DNA from: an uncultured Clostridium sp.
Lineage (GTDB): Bacteria > Bacillota > Clostridia > Lachnospirales > Lachnospiraceae
Reading direction: 5' to 3'
DNA: 64,000 bases
Assembly: GCA_900547035.1 (NCBI GenBank)
Contig: URFM01000001.1
Coordinates: 62,001-126,000 of the forward strand
The translations under genes and the position numbers were made by a program. Shown one piece after another: positions 54,208 through 62,967 of the stretch. Numbering within the stretch: position 1 is the stretch's first letter; every line of letters starts with the position of its first letter. The notes under the pieces were generated by a model. That model ran no database searches, was not told the origin of the DNA, and saw nothing but the letters and a program-made list of their open reading frames with translations.

Positions 54208-55110
54208 TCAGGCGTCCGCCTTTTCCTCTCCCATCACCATCTCCAGCAGGCTCCTGCCTGCCAGGGAAATTACCGCCTTCTCCGCAGTAACAACGCAAAT
54301 CTGCCGCTTCGGCATCGGATGATCAAAATTCAGTTCAAATACCTCTCCCCGTTCCAGGGCTTCCCGGGCAAATCCTTCCACCACACATCCAACTCCCATA
54401 TTCCTCTTGGCAAACTGCACCACCATATCACTGATCGCCAGCTCAAACTCCGGTTTCACCTGGATGCCCTGCTGCCGCAAAAACTGGTCCATAAATGAAC
54501 GGGTGCTGGTATTGGACTCCAGAAAAATACAGGGTACCTTTCTGAGAACAGAATAATCCAGCTTTCTGCCTTTTAAATACTCAAAGCGGGTCCCCGCGAT
54601 GAACACATTCCGAATCTCCTTTACAGGAACGCTTTGAATCTCTCCCTGGCTCCGGAATGGTGTGCTGACCACACCAAAATCAATCTTTCCCCGCCTCAAA
54701 CTGTCGATGGTTTCCGGGGTGGGCGCATTGGTTACATTCACCTTGATTCCCGGGTACTGCTGATGAAACTTCTCCAAAAAGGGCAAAAGAAAAAACTGCA
54801 GGGTCATATCACTGGCGCCGATGCGTACCTCCCCGGTATCCTTATCGCGCATCTGCTCCACCATCCGTTCTCCCTCCATCAGGCTCTCCACTCCGGCTCT
54901 CACATACCGGTAAAGGACTTCGCCCTCCCTGGTCAGCTGTACGCCCCGGGAGGTTCTGGAAAACAGCTTCACCCCCATTTCCCCCTCCAGCTGCCGGAGG
55001 GCCTGGCTGACCGCAGGCTGGGAGATACACAATTCCCTGGCGGCCCCTGTGAGACTGCCCTGCTGGCTGACGTAGTAAAATACTTTGTAGTATTCGTAGC
55101 TAATATTCAT
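54208..55110 (-). CDS. LysR-family transcriptional regulator
   Basis: The 300-residue protein has the N-terminal winged helix-turn-helix (FYYVSQQGSLTGAARELCIS, QPAVSQALRQLEGEMGVKLF) and a periplasmic-binding-type effector domain (GEVRIGASDMTLQFFLLPFL). It overlaps the methyltransferase gene upstream by 4 nt (ATGA) rather than being divergent from a target, which is less usual for LysR proteins. The effector is unknown. Confidence 0.93.
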   Translation of the reverse strand: MNISYEYYKVFYYVSQQGSLTGAARELCISQPAVSQALRQLEGEMGVKLFSRTSRGVQLTREGEVLYRYVRAGVESLMEGERMVEQMRDKDTGEVRIGASDMTLQFFLLPFLEKFHQQYPGIKVNVTNAPTPETIDSLRRGKIDFGVVSTPFRSQGEIQSVPVKEIRNVFIAGTRFEYLKGRKLDYSVLRKVPCIFLESNTSTRSFMDQFLRQQGIQVKPEFELAISDMVVQFAKRNMGVGCVVEGFAREALERGEVFELNFDHPMPKRQICVVTAEKAVISLAGRSLLEMVMGEEKADA

Positions 55111-55850
55111 GCGGCAGGTTCTCCCTCTTTCGCTGCTTTTACCAACAGCATCATCGGCCTCTTCATCTCATCTTTCATCCCCGGAATATCCATCGTCTCC
55201 CGGGAGGGCTCCGCCTCCTCCACCGCCTGAATCCGGAATCCAATCTGAATCAGCGGATTTAAAATCTGTGTCAGGGTGTGGTGATACTTGACCACCTTCT
55301 CCCCCAGAAACAAGGTCTCCCGTTTTCCCGGCTCATAATAGCGGTCCACCGGCCAGTACAAGGGGCGTCCGCTGTCATCGTAAATCCAGTCCTGGTTGAT
55401 ACCGGCGGTAAATACCGGGTGTTCAATATTGAACAGGAAGACGCCGCCTTCTTTCAGCGAACCGTAGACCTTCCGGTAAATGGGCTCCAGATGTTCAATA
55501 TAATGCAGCACCAGATTGGAAATCACCAGGTCATAGGTGTTCTCCGGATACTCGTAGGTTTCCAGGTCCTGTACCAGATACCGGATTTTTTCATCCGGAT
55601 TCCTCTTCAGCGCCGTTTCAATCATCTTTCTGCTTCCGTCGATGCCCACAATCCGGGCGGCTCCCATCCGGGCCGCGTACTTGCAGTGCCATCCATAGCC
55701 GCAGCCTAAATCCAGCACCTGCTTGTCCTTCACATCCGGAAACAAGGGCTGCAGTCTGTACCACTCGCCGGCGGCCTTCAGCCCCTCCCGGCTTCTTGGC
55801 ATCTGGGCATAGACCTGAAAGAACTGCCCGTCGTCATAAATGTCATTCAT
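55107..55850 (-). CDS. SAM-dependent class I methyltransferase
   Basis: The 247-residue protein has motif I VLDLGCGYGWHCKYAARMGA followed by RIVGIDGSRKMI, then YDLVISNLVLHYIEHL and FLFNIEHPVF, the UbiE/Methyltransf_11 type pattern. The substrate is unknown. The ATG at 55850 has GGAG seven nt upstream. It overlaps the LysR gene and follows the PHP gene by 16 nt. Confidence 0.9.
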   Translation of the reverse strand: MNDIYDDGQFFQVYAQMPRSREGLKAAGEWYRLQPLFPDVKDKQVLDLGCGYGWHCKYAARMGAARIVGIDGSRKMIETALKRNPDEKIRYLVQDLETYEYPENTYDLVISNLVLHYIEHLEPIYRKVYGSLKEGGVFLFNIEHPVFTAGINQDWIYDDSGRPLYWPVDRYYEPGKRETLFLGEKVVKYHHTLTQILNPLIQIGFRIQAVEEAEPSRETMDIPGMKDEMKRPMMLLVKAAKEGEPAA

Positions 55851-55866
55851 CTCGTTTCTCCTCCCG

Positions 55867-56586
55867 TCAGCTGATTTCCTCCAAAAGGAAGGACAGCAGA
55901 CTTTTTTCATCCATATTCAAAATCAGGTTCTCGTCAAACTCATATTCCCGCAGCATCTCTTCCGCCAGGTCAAATACCCCAACCCAGCTAGGATCATGGG
56001 CATCGGAATCTACAATCACCGGAACCTGGTATTCCTGGCAAAGGCTGCAGATGGTCCTGTAATTTTCCCTGCAGTTCCACCGCCTTTCCTCTTTCACCAG
56101 GGAACTGTTGTTAATCTCCAGGGCTACATGATACTCTTTTGCTGCCTGGATTAACGCCAAATAATCCAGGGGCGTGTGGTCGTCGTCCGGATGGGAAATC
56201 AGGCGCACCTTCTCATTTTTCATGCACTGAATCAGGTTCCAGGTATTTTTTTCCCGTCCCGCATCCTGATAACATTGACTGTGGATGCCCACAATGGCGT
56301 AATCCAGCTTGTCAATCCACCGCTGTTCCAGAGAAAGGGTCCCGTCATTTAAGGCATTAATCTCACAGCCGTGAAGCAGATGAACTCCATACAGAGTTCG
56401 GGGAATCACCTGCAAATTGCAAAAGTAAATGGGGTCCGCCGTCCCAGGGGTTCCCGGAGCATGTTCCGTGATGCCCAGGATTTTCAATTTTTTCTCACTG
56501 GCCGCCTGAGCCATCTCCCGGATGGTTCCGTAGGCATGGCCGCTGGCTAATGTATGGGTGTGTACGTCCGCAATCAGTTTTTTCAC
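55867..56586 (-). CDS. PHP-domain phosphatase (YcdX-like)
   Basis: The 239-residue protein carries the four PHP metal motifs: DVHTHTLASGHAYGT, GITEHAPGTPG, HGCEINAL and ISHPDDDH, with the closing VIVDSDAHDPSWVG. YcdX-type PHP proteins are zinc phosphatases; the physiological substrate is not known. It lies between the kinase-like gene and the methyltransferase gene in the same direction. Confidence 0.93.
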   Translation of the reverse strand: MKKLIADVHTHTLASGHAYGTIREMAQAASEKKLKILGITEHAPGTPGTADPIYFCNLQVIPRTLYGVHLLHGCEINALNDGTLSLEQRWIDKLDYAIVGIHSQCYQDAGREKNTWNLIQCMKNEKVRLISHPDDDHTPLDYLALIQAAKEYHVALEINNSSLVKEERRWNCRENYRTICSLCQEYQVPVIVDSDAHDPSWVGVFDLAEEMLREYEFDENLILNMDEKSLLSFLLEEIS

Positions 56587-56603
56587 TGTTCTCCTCCTGA
56601 ATG

Positions 56604-57173
56604 TTATTCTCTTCTCTCTTTTCCGCCGGCCTTAAGCCGCGCTGTCCCCCCTTCGATTCTCCTCTTGACCGAGTCAACAGTTTCCTCCGGGCTGCAGCCG
56701 GTAGTATCGATTACATGGGATTCGTAATCTCCCAGATTTTGAAATTGCTCCCACATCACTTCCACCAGCTTGACATTGGTCTCCCGGTCCAGCTTTTTTC
56801 GGCAGAGGGCCCGCTCCAGAGTCTCCTGCCGTTCTGCCCGGAGCACAATGTAATGCACCTCATATCCTTTTTTTGCGGCCCGAATCCATGGCTCCAAAAA
56901 CCATGGTCCGACAATTCCGTCTACAATCACATCATAGCCGCCCCTCACATAGCGCTTGGCCGCCTCCAGAAAAGCTTCAATTACGATTAAATTCTGTTCC
57001 TGGGATTCCGGCAGATAGGGAGGGATGGCTCCCTTGCAGAGCCCGTGATAGAAATCATCCGTGTGTATATGGACCGATTTTTCCAAATCCGATTCCCTGG
57101 CAACGATTGAGGATACGGTGGTCTTTCCGGTTCCCGGCGGTCCGGTCATAATCACAATTCTTCCCCAGTCCAT
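56604..57173 (-). CDS. P-loop nucleotide-binding kinase-like protein
   Basis: The 189-residue protein has a Walker A GPPGTGKTTVSS near the N terminus, an HIHTDDFYHG motif, VIVDGIVGPWFLEPW and a lid-like arginine segment RQETLERALCRKK. It resembles small AAA/zeta-toxin-like or gluconate-kinase-like enzymes that phosphorylate small molecules. The substrate is unknown. It lies downstream of purB. Confidence 0.8.
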   Translation of the reverse strand: MDWGRIVIMTGPPGTGKTTVSSIVARESDLEKSVHIHTDDFYHGLCKGAIPPYLPESQEQNLIVIEAFLEAAKRYVRGGYDVIVDGIVGPWFLEPWIRAAKKGYEVHYIVLRAERQETLERALCRKKLDRETNVKLVEVMWEQFQNLGDYESHVIDTTGCSPEETVDSVKRRIEGGTARLKAGGKERRE

Positions 57174-57241
57174 TCGGATACCTCCTTACTGTATGGCTTT
57201 ATCATGCCACAATCATTTCGCATAGTAAAGCGGAATTTTCG

Positions 57242-57298
57242 TTTTGCTCGTCGCAAAAGGCGCCCCAAAAGCCTCTGCCTACGGCTTTCGGAACGCCC
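57242..57298. repeat. Compound palindrome after purB
   Basis: Two adjacent hairpins: TTTTGC/GCAAAA (57242-57258) and GGCG-CCAAAAGCC/GGCTTTCGG-CGCC (57259-57297). Together they form a repeat-like element between purB and the kinase-like gene. No T-run follows, so it is not a clear terminator. Confidence 0.6.
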
Positions 57299-57320
57299 TC
57301 ATCAAACTCGCCTTATTCTC

Positions 57321-58757
57321 TTACACCAAAATCTCAGCCCTCAACCCCAGCTGCTCCTCATTCTCCTTTAAAATCGGACGGATTACCTCATCCAAAAACT
57401 CCTCCACCTGTTTGGGGGCACGTCCCACATAGCGGGAAGGCTCCATGGATTTTTTCAATTCGTCCAGGGAAAGCCCGAAAGCAGGGTCCGCCGCAATCAG
57501 CTCCAGAAGGTTGTTGTCCTTTCCTTCCTCCTTCACATTCCGGCCTGCCTCCATGGACAGCTGGCGGATGCGCTCGTGGAGCTCCTGACGGTCCCCGCCG
57601 GCTTTCACCGCATCCATCATGATGTTCTCCGTAGCCATAAAGGGCAGTTCCGCCATCAGATGTTTCTCAATGACCTTGGGATACACCACCAGGCCGTCCA
57701 CCACATTCAGGTACAGGTCCAAAATTCCGTCGATGGCCAAAAAGCCCTCGGGGATGGACAGGCGCTTGTTGGCGGAATCGTCCAGGGTGCGTTCAAACCA
57801 CTGGGTAGAAGCCACCATCATGGGATTCATCATATCGCTCATGACGTAATTGCACAGGGAAGCAATCCGCTCGCTGCGCATGGGATTGCGCTTGTAGGCC
57901 ATGGCGGAAGAACCAATCTGATGCTTCTCAAAAGGCTCCTCCACCTCTTTCAGATGCTGCAGCAAGCGGATATCGTTGGAAAACTTGTGGGCGCTCTGGG
58001 CAATACCTGCCAGTACGGAAATCACGCGGCTGTCGATCTTTCTGGAGTAGGTCTGGCCCGATACGGGGTAGCAGCCGGCAAAGCCCATCTTTTCCGCAAT
58101 CCGCTCATCCAATCTGCGGCATTTCTCATGATCTCCGTCAAAAAGTTCCAGGAAGCTGGCCTGGGTACCCGTTGTTCCTTTAGAACCTAAAAGTCGCATG
58201 GAGCCAATAAGATAATCCAAATCATCCAAATCCAGCTTCAGCTCCATCATCCACAAAGTTGCTCTTTTACCAACAGTGGTGGGCTGCGCCGGCTGGAAAT
58301 GGGTGAAGGCCAGGGTAGGCTGGTCCTTATAGCGGTCCGCGAACTTCGCCAGCTCCGCCAGCACGTTGAGGACCTTTTTGCGCACCAGCTTCAACCCCTC
58401 GGTCATGATGATTAAATCCGTATTGTCCCCTACATAGCAGGAAGTCGCCCCCAGATGGATGATGCCCTTGGCCTTGGGGCACTGAACCCCGTAGGCGTAG
58501 ACGTGACTCATCACGTCGTGGCGGACCTCCTTCTCCCTTGCCTTTGCCACATCGTAGTTAATGTCCTCGGCGTGGGCCTTCAGCTCGTCAATCTGCTCCT
58601 GGGTAATGGGGAGCCCCAGCTCCTTCTCCGTCTCCGCCAGGGCAATCCACAGCTTTCTCCAGGTCTTAAATTTCATATCCGGGGAGAAAATGTACTGCAT
58701 CTCCTTGCTGGCGTAGCGCTCGGAAAGGGGGCTTACATATTTATCGTACTGGCTCAT
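57321..58757 (-). CDS. purB: Adenylosuccinate lyase
   Basis: PurB acts twice in purine synthesis, on SAICAR and on adenylosuccinate. The 478-residue protein has FTHFQPAQPTTVGKRA, the catalytic Ser loop with GSSAMAYKRNPMRSERIASL, and the fumarase/aspartase superfamily fold. It is about 60 nt downstream of purF in the purC-purF-purB order. Confidence 0.97.
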   Translation of the reverse strand: MSQYDKYVSPLSERYASKEMQYIFSPDMKFKTWRKLWIALAETEKELGLPITQEQIDELKAHAEDINYDVAKAREKEVRHDVMSHVYAYGVQCPKAKGIIHLGATSCYVGDNTDLIIMTEGLKLVRKKVLNVLAELAKFADRYKDQPTLAFTHFQPAQPTTVGKRATLWMMELKLDLDDLDYLIGSMRLLGSKGTTGTQASFLELFDGDHEKCRRLDERIAEKMGFAGCYPVSGQTYSRKIDSRVISVLAGIAQSAHKFSNDIRLLQHLKEVEEPFEKHQIGSSAMAYKRNPMRSERIASLCNYVMSDMMNPMMVASTQWFERTLDDSANKRLSIPEGFLAIDGILDLYLNVVDGLVVYPKVIEKHLMAELPFMATENIMMDAVKAGGDRQELHERIRQLSMEAGRNVKEEGKDNNLLELIAADPAFGLSLDELKKSMEPSRYVGRAPKQVEEFLDEVIRPILKENEEQLGLRAEILV

Positions 58758-58820
58758 GGTTTCAATATCCTCTCTTTATTCAAATGGTATGATGGAACCG
58801 GAATCATCCGGAATGGGTTC

Positions 58821-60263
58821 TCAGGGTTCAAAATTCCCCCGGATGTCCTCTTTTGGCGGCTCAATGGGGTACCGGCCGCTGAAGCAGGCGGTGCAGATGG
58901 GCCTTCCCTCCGCCATCTGAGACAGACGCTCCAGCTTCAGATAGGACAGGGAATCCGCTCCCAGAATCTGCCGGATTTCCTCGATGGTCCGCTTGTGAGC
59001 AATCAGCTGGTCCTCGGAGGGAATATCCGTTCCAAAGTAACAGGGATGAAGGAAGGGAGGGGCGCTGATTCTTACATGGACCTCCTTCGCCCCGGCCTCC
59101 CGCAGCATATGGACAATCAGGTCGCTGGTAGTTCCCCGGACAATGGAATCGTCAATCATGATGACCCGCTTGCCGGTCACCGCCTCCCGCAGCACGTTCA
59201 GCTTAATCCGCACCGCCGATTCCCGGCTGCTCTGCTTGGGCTTAATAAAGGTGCGGCCCACATAGGCGTTCTTCACAAAGGCGGTGCCGTAGGGGATGCC
59301 CGACTCCATGGAATAGCCCAGGGCCGCCGCGTTTCCCGATTCCGGCACTCCCACCACCAGGTCCGCATCCACCGGGGAATCCATGGCCAGGAAGCGTCCC
59401 GCCTGAATCCGGGAATTGTAAACACTGACCCCGTCAAAGACGCTGTCCGGTCTGGCAAAATAAATGTACTCGAAAATGCATCGTGCCTCTTTGGAGGGGT
59501 CCGGCAGGCACATCTCCTTGTTGGAAGAAATCCCCTTCGAAGTAATGGTCACGATCTCACCAGGCTCTACGTCCCGTACAAACTGTGCTCCGATCGTCTC
59601 CAGGGCACAGGTCTCGGAAGCCAGGATATAGGCGTTGTCCCGTTTTCCGATGCACAAGGGCTTAAAACCGTAGGGGTCCCTTGCGCCAATCAGCTTTCTG
59701 GGGCTCATGATGACCAGGGAATAGGCGCCTTTCAGCTTCTTCATGGCCTCCGCCACCGCCGCCTCTACGGTAGGGCTTTTGATTCTGGCTCTTGCGATGT
59801 GATAGGCAATGACCTCGGAATCGATAGTGGTCTGGAAAATGGCGCCGGTGTATTCCAGTTCCCGCCGCAGCTCCGGAGCGTTTACCAGGTTGCCGTTGTG
59901 GGCCAGGGCCAGGGTGCCCTTCACATAGTTTAATACCAGTGGCTGCGCATTCTCCCTGGTGCTGCTTCCCGCCGTGGAATAGCGCACATGGCCTACCCCC
60001 AGATTTCCGTGAAGCTGTTCCAGGTGTTCCGGCTCAAATACCTCGTTGCACAGTCCCATGCCTTTTCGCACGGAAACCTTCCCCTTCGGTCCCTCCGTAT
60101 CATTTACCGCGATGCCGCAGCTTTCCTGTCCTCTGTGCTGAAGGGCAAACAGACCATAATAAATGGTGGACGCCACGTCGTTTCCGTCAAAATCGTAGAT
60201 GCCGAAAACACCGCACTCCTCCCGCAGCTTATCGCCGGCCAAGTCAAAATCCATCTGCATCAT
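58821..60263 (-). CDS. purF: Amidophosphoribosyltransferase
   Basis: PurF catalyses the first committed step of purine synthesis. The 480-residue product starts MMQMDFDLAGDKLREE, a propeptide, then Cys17 of CGVFGIYD, the N-terminal nucleophile exposed after cleavage. It has RYSTAGSSTRENAQP and AHNGNLVN of the glutaminase domain, the PRPP loop RVIMIDDSIVRGTTS, and cysteines of the Bacillus-type iron-sulfur cluster (CYFGTDIP, CTACFSGRYP). I use the ATG at 60263; the open frame runs 34 codons further but AAAGGA is near this one. Confidence 0.97.
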   Translation of the reverse strand: MMQMDFDLAGDKLREECGVFGIYDFDGNDVASTIYYGLFALQHRGQESCGIAVNDTEGPKGKVSVRKGMGLCNEVFEPEHLEQLHGNLGVGHVRYSTAGSSTRENAQPLVLNYVKGTLALAHNGNLVNAPELRRELEYTGAIFQTTIDSEVIAYHIARARIKSPTVEAAVAEAMKKLKGAYSLVIMSPRKLIGARDPYGFKPLCIGKRDNAYILASETCALETIGAQFVRDVEPGEIVTITSKGISSNKEMCLPDPSKEARCIFEYIYFARPDSVFDGVSVYNSRIQAGRFLAMDSPVDADLVVGVPESGNAAALGYSMESGIPYGTAFVKNAYVGRTFIKPKQSSRESAVRIKLNVLREAVTGKRVIMIDDSIVRGTTSDLIVHMLREAGAKEVHVRISAPPFLHPCYFGTDIPSEDQLIAHKRTIEEIRQILGADSLSYLKLERLSQMAEGRPICTACFSGRYPIEPPKEDIRGNFEP

Positions 60264-60298
60264 GAATGTCGTAATCCTTTCTTCTGATTTACCATTTC

Positions 60299-60373
60299 TG
60301 ATACCAGATTGCTCCGCACTGCGTGCTCCCGGTATCATCATAAACCGCTTTAAGGGCGCCCGCAAGCGCCCTT
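60299..60373. other. Two hairpins between purC and purF
   Basis: GATACC/GGTATC (60299-60336) encloses GCAC/GTGC, and AAGGGCGC/GCGCCCTT (60352-60373) follows with a T-run only on the plus strand. They may affect mRNA processing or stability in the pur operon. No regulator is known for them. Confidence 0.55.
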
Positions 60374-60391
60374 TTTCAGAATTGATAAACT

Positions 60392-61099
60392 TTACTGAAT
60401 CTTCAGCCTCCGGAACACTTCCTCATAAGCGTCCTCGACACCGCCCAAATCTCTGCGGAAACGGTCCTTGTCCAGCTTTTCGTGGGTATCCTTATCCCAC
60501 AAACGGCAGGTATCAGGAGAAATCTCATCAGCCAGAATAATCTTGCCGTGGCAGCGGCCAAACTCAATCTTAAAATCGATAAGCTCAATATTCAGGCTGT
60601 CAAAATACTCCCGAAGCACATCATTTACTTTAAAGGCATACCGGGTAATATCGTCAATTTCTTCCTGGGTAGCCAGACCCAAAGCCAGCGCATAGTAGCT
60701 GTTGATGAAAGGATCTCCTAAATCGTCATTCTTGTAGCTGAATTCCAGGGTAGGGCACTTAAACTTAATTCCTTCTTCCATGCCCATCTTCTTGGCAAAG
60801 CTTCCTGCGGAGAAATTGCGGATAATCACTTCCAGCGGAACAATCTCCACCTTTTTAACTGCAGTTTCACGGTCATTTAACTCCTCAATCAGGTGGGTGG
60901 GAACCCCCTGCTCCTCCAGTTTTTTAAAGAGGTAGTTGGTCATACGGTTGTTGATGGCTCCCTTTCCTACAATGGTGCCCTTCTTCTGCCCGTTAAATGC
61001 GGTTGCATCGTCCTTGTAGGAAACGATCAATACATCGGGGTCCTCCGTCGTATAGACCTTTTTTGCCTTGCCCTCGTATAACATGTCCTTCTTTTCCAT
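60392..61099 (-). CDS. purC: Phosphoribosylaminoimidazole-succinocarboxamide synthase
   Basis: PurC joins aspartate to CAIR in purine synthesis. The 235-residue protein has [48 protein letters not shown] and [20 protein letters not shown]. It is the first gene of the purC-purF-purB unit, with a promoter at 61223-61251. Confidence 0.97.
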   Translation of the reverse strand: MEKKDMLYEGKAKKVYTTEDPDVLIVSYKDDATAFNGQKKGTIVGKGAINNRMTNYLFKKLEEQGVPTHLIEELNDRETAVKKVEIVPLEVIIRNFSAGSFAKKMGMEEGIKFKCPTLEFSYKNDDLGDPFINSYYALALGLATQEEIDDITRYAFKVNDVLREYFDSLNIELIDFKIEFGRCHGKIILADEISPDTCRLWDKDTHEKLDKDRFRRDLGGVEDAYEEVFRRLKIQ

Positions 61100-61139
61100 G
61101 GATATCCACCTGTCCTTTTCTTCATCTTTGCATGATTCC

Positions 61140-61178
61140 CAGCCGTCCAGGGCGGTTCATCGTCCTGAACTGTTGTCA
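61140..61178. repeat. Dispersed-family element in the purC leader
   Basis: Read on the minus strand the region contains ACAGTTCAGGACGATGAACC and CCTGGACGGC. The first part matches the AGTTCAGGACGG arm at 24735. It lies between the purC promoter and start codon. Confidence 0.5.
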
Positions 61179-61222
61179 TGATTTATAAGTTAGTGCGATA
61201 AAAGAAACTATTTTCAGAAGAA

Positions 61223-61251
61223 ATTATAATACATTGCACTACCCAATACAA
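61223..61251 (-). promoter_or_regulatory. Promoter of purC
   Basis: On the minus strand TTGTAT (61251-61246) and TATAAT (61228-61223) are 17 nt apart. The leader of about 115 nt showed no recognisable purine riboswitch. Confidence 0.75.
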
Positions 61252-61298
61252 GAATTCCAATCATTAAAATTCCTAATGAGTAAGGACACGATTTCTAA

Positions 61299-61625
61299 TC
61301 ATTGCCTACGGTTTTTCTCTTCACCGGACTCCGGCTGAGCATATTCCCGAATCTGAAACAACTGCAGCTTTCCGTCTTCGATCAGAATGCGGATTCCCCG
61401 AATAAGGCGGCTTTCTTCCGCCTCTCTCTCCAAAGGCTCCCTCTGATACCAGGTTTCCACAGACACTGCCTGACAGGCAAACCACGCTCCTTCCCACATC
61501 AGAGCCGCCGCCAGACACAGTCTCAGACATGTTTGAAGCTTTTCTTTTTTCAGGCCCGAAAAAGTTCTCAAAGCCCATCCGCTGCGCCATTTTCTCAAAA
61601 GCCGCTTTCTTTTCCGTTCCCTCAT
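61299..61625 (-). CDS. Hypothetical single-pass membrane protein
   Basis: A 108-residue protein starting MRERKRKRLLRKWRSGWALR, very basic at the N terminus, then one hydrophobic segment (LRLCLAAALMWEGAWFACQA) and a C-terminal domain ending LIEDGKLQLFQIREYAQPES. GAGG lies nine nt before this ATG. I do not recognise the family. It has its own promoter (61659-61687). Confidence 0.6.
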   Translation of the reverse strand: MRERKRKRLLRKWRSGWALRTFSGLKKEKLQTCLRLCLAAALMWEGAWFACQAVSVETWYQREPLEREAEESRLIRGIRILIEDGKLQLFQIREYAQPESGEEKNRRQ

Positions 61626-61658
61626 GCCCACAGGCCTCACCTTCCCTCCTCTCTTTCT

Positions 61659-61687
61659 ATTATATCGGATCGCTGCCCGTCGCACAA
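61659..61687 (-). promoter_or_regulatory. Promoter of the hypothetical membrane protein gene
   Basis: On the minus strand TTGTGC (61687-61682) and TATAAT (61664-61659) are 17 nt apart. Confidence 0.65.
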
Positions 61688-61790
61688 GAAGAAAGTCAGC
61701 CGATCAACGCAGAAAAAACAGGGTTCCAAATGCCAATGCATCCGTTCCCCTGCTTTCCAATGAAAATTTTTGCTGCCGGAAAATTCCCGG

Positions 61791-62078
61791 TCAGTCCTTC
61801 CTTGTCTCTTCCGTCATATCTTCCATTTCGTTCTTTACATCCTCGGCCCCGTCTCTCACATCATCCATCACATCATCAATGATACCGCCGTCATCCCCAT
61901 CCCTATGGGTGGTTTCTGTCTGATTTTCTCCCGAAGAGCGGGTATCCTCAGCGGTGGTCGTCTGTCTGGAGCCAGAGGTGGTTTCTGTTCCGGAATCGGA
62001 AGCGCTTCCGCAAGCTGTAACCGATAAAATCAGAAACGCCGTCATAAGAGCCGCAATCGAAAGTCTGATTTTTTTCAT
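61791..62078 (-). CDS. Small acidic lipoprotein
   Basis: A 95-residue protein with a signal peptide and lipobox (LSVTAC, Cys23), a Thr/Ser-rich linker, and an acidic amphipathic helix (DDVMDDVRDGAEDVKNEMED) near the C terminus. It should be anchored on the outer face of the cytoplasmic membrane. No family is recognised. It lies downstream of dapB with its own AGGAG site. Confidence 0.75.
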   Translation of the reverse strand: MKKIRLSIAALMTAFLILSVTACGSASDSGTETTSGSRQTTTAEDTRSSGENQTETTHRDGDDGGIIDDVMDDVRDGAEDVKNEMEDMTEETRKD

Positions 62079-62191
62079 AATCCCATTCTCCTTTCTCGTT
62101 CTGATCTTATTATGCCCAAAGAAAACGGAATTATGGTGGAAGATATTTCTTTTTTAAAGGGGACCCTACCGGACAGCGTGAACAGTTGCTT

Positions 62192-62950
62192 TTACAGTCC
62201 GATCACATCGCTCATATCATACATGCCCGGTTCTTTGTCCGCCAGAAACTCCGCGGCAGACAATGCTCCTCTGGCAAAAACCGCTCTGGAATAAGCGTGA
62301 TGGCTGAATGTCACCATCTCGTCGGTACCAAGAAACATTACATCATGCTGCCCTACAATAGTTCCTCCGCGCACGGCGCTGATTCCGATCTCTTTCGAAT
62401 CCCTGGGCTGGCGGACCTGGCTGCGGTCATAAACAAACCGGCAGCTTCCACCCATAGCCTCATTAAGGGCTTCAGCCAGGGCCATAGCGGTGCCGCTGGG
62501 AGCATCCAGCTTGCGGCGGTGATGTTTCTCCACAATCTCCATGTCAAATCCCGCCATTCCCAGCACCTTTGCCCCTTCCTTCACCAGGCGGAGCAGCAGA
62601 TTAATACCCAAAGACATATTTGCGGAGCGCAGCACCGGAACCACACCGGAAAGCTCCTTTACCTTCTCCATCTGCTCGCTGCTCAATCCTGTCGTACAAA
62701 GCACCAGCGGAATTTTCTTTTCACCACAGTATTCCAAAAGTCCGTCCACTGCCGCCGCCGTGGAAAAATCCACCACTGCGTCTGCCCGTTCGCCGCATTC
62801 TTTTAAAGAAGCGTAAACCGGAAAATCCGGACTTTCTCCTCCTTTTGGGTCAATTCCGGCTGCAATCTGAAACCCGGAATCGTCTTTCGCCAGGTCCGCA
62901 ATCATCTGACCCATCGCACCATTACATCCATGCAGAATAATTCTCGTCAT
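62192..62950 (-). CDS. dapB: 4-hydroxy-tetrahydrodipicolinate reductase
   Basis: DapB is the second committed enzyme of the diaminopimelate/lysine pathway. The 252-residue protein has the N-terminal ILHGCNGAMGQMI nucleotide loop, VVDFSTAAAV, the catalytic EIVEKHHRRKLDAPSGTA with the His and Lys, and FSHHAYSR at the C terminus. It starts 17 nt after dapA, so the two are cotranscribed. Confidence 0.97.
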   Translation of the reverse strand: MTRIILHGCNGAMGQMIADLAKDDSGFQIAAGIDPKGGESPDFPVYASLKECGERADAVVDFSTAAAVDGLLEYCGEKKIPLVLCTTGLSSEQMEKVKELSGVVPVLRSANMSLGINLLLRLVKEGAKVLGMAGFDMEIVEKHHRRKLDAPSGTAMALAEALNEAMGGSCRFVYDRSQVRQPRDSKEIGISAVRGGTIVGQHDVMFLGTDEMVTFSHHAYSRAVFARGALSAAEFLADKEPGMYDMSDVIGL

Positions 62951-62967
62951 AGTTCTTCCTCCGTCTT

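Noticed and set aside
58455..59933. A 492-codon plus-strand open frame
   Set aside because: It lies antisense to purB and purF, whose motifs are unmistakable; long antisense frames are expected from the codon bias here.
61100..61222. Purine riboswitch before purC
   Set aside because: The leader lacks the conserved three-way junction motifs I would expect; only a dispersed repeat is visible.
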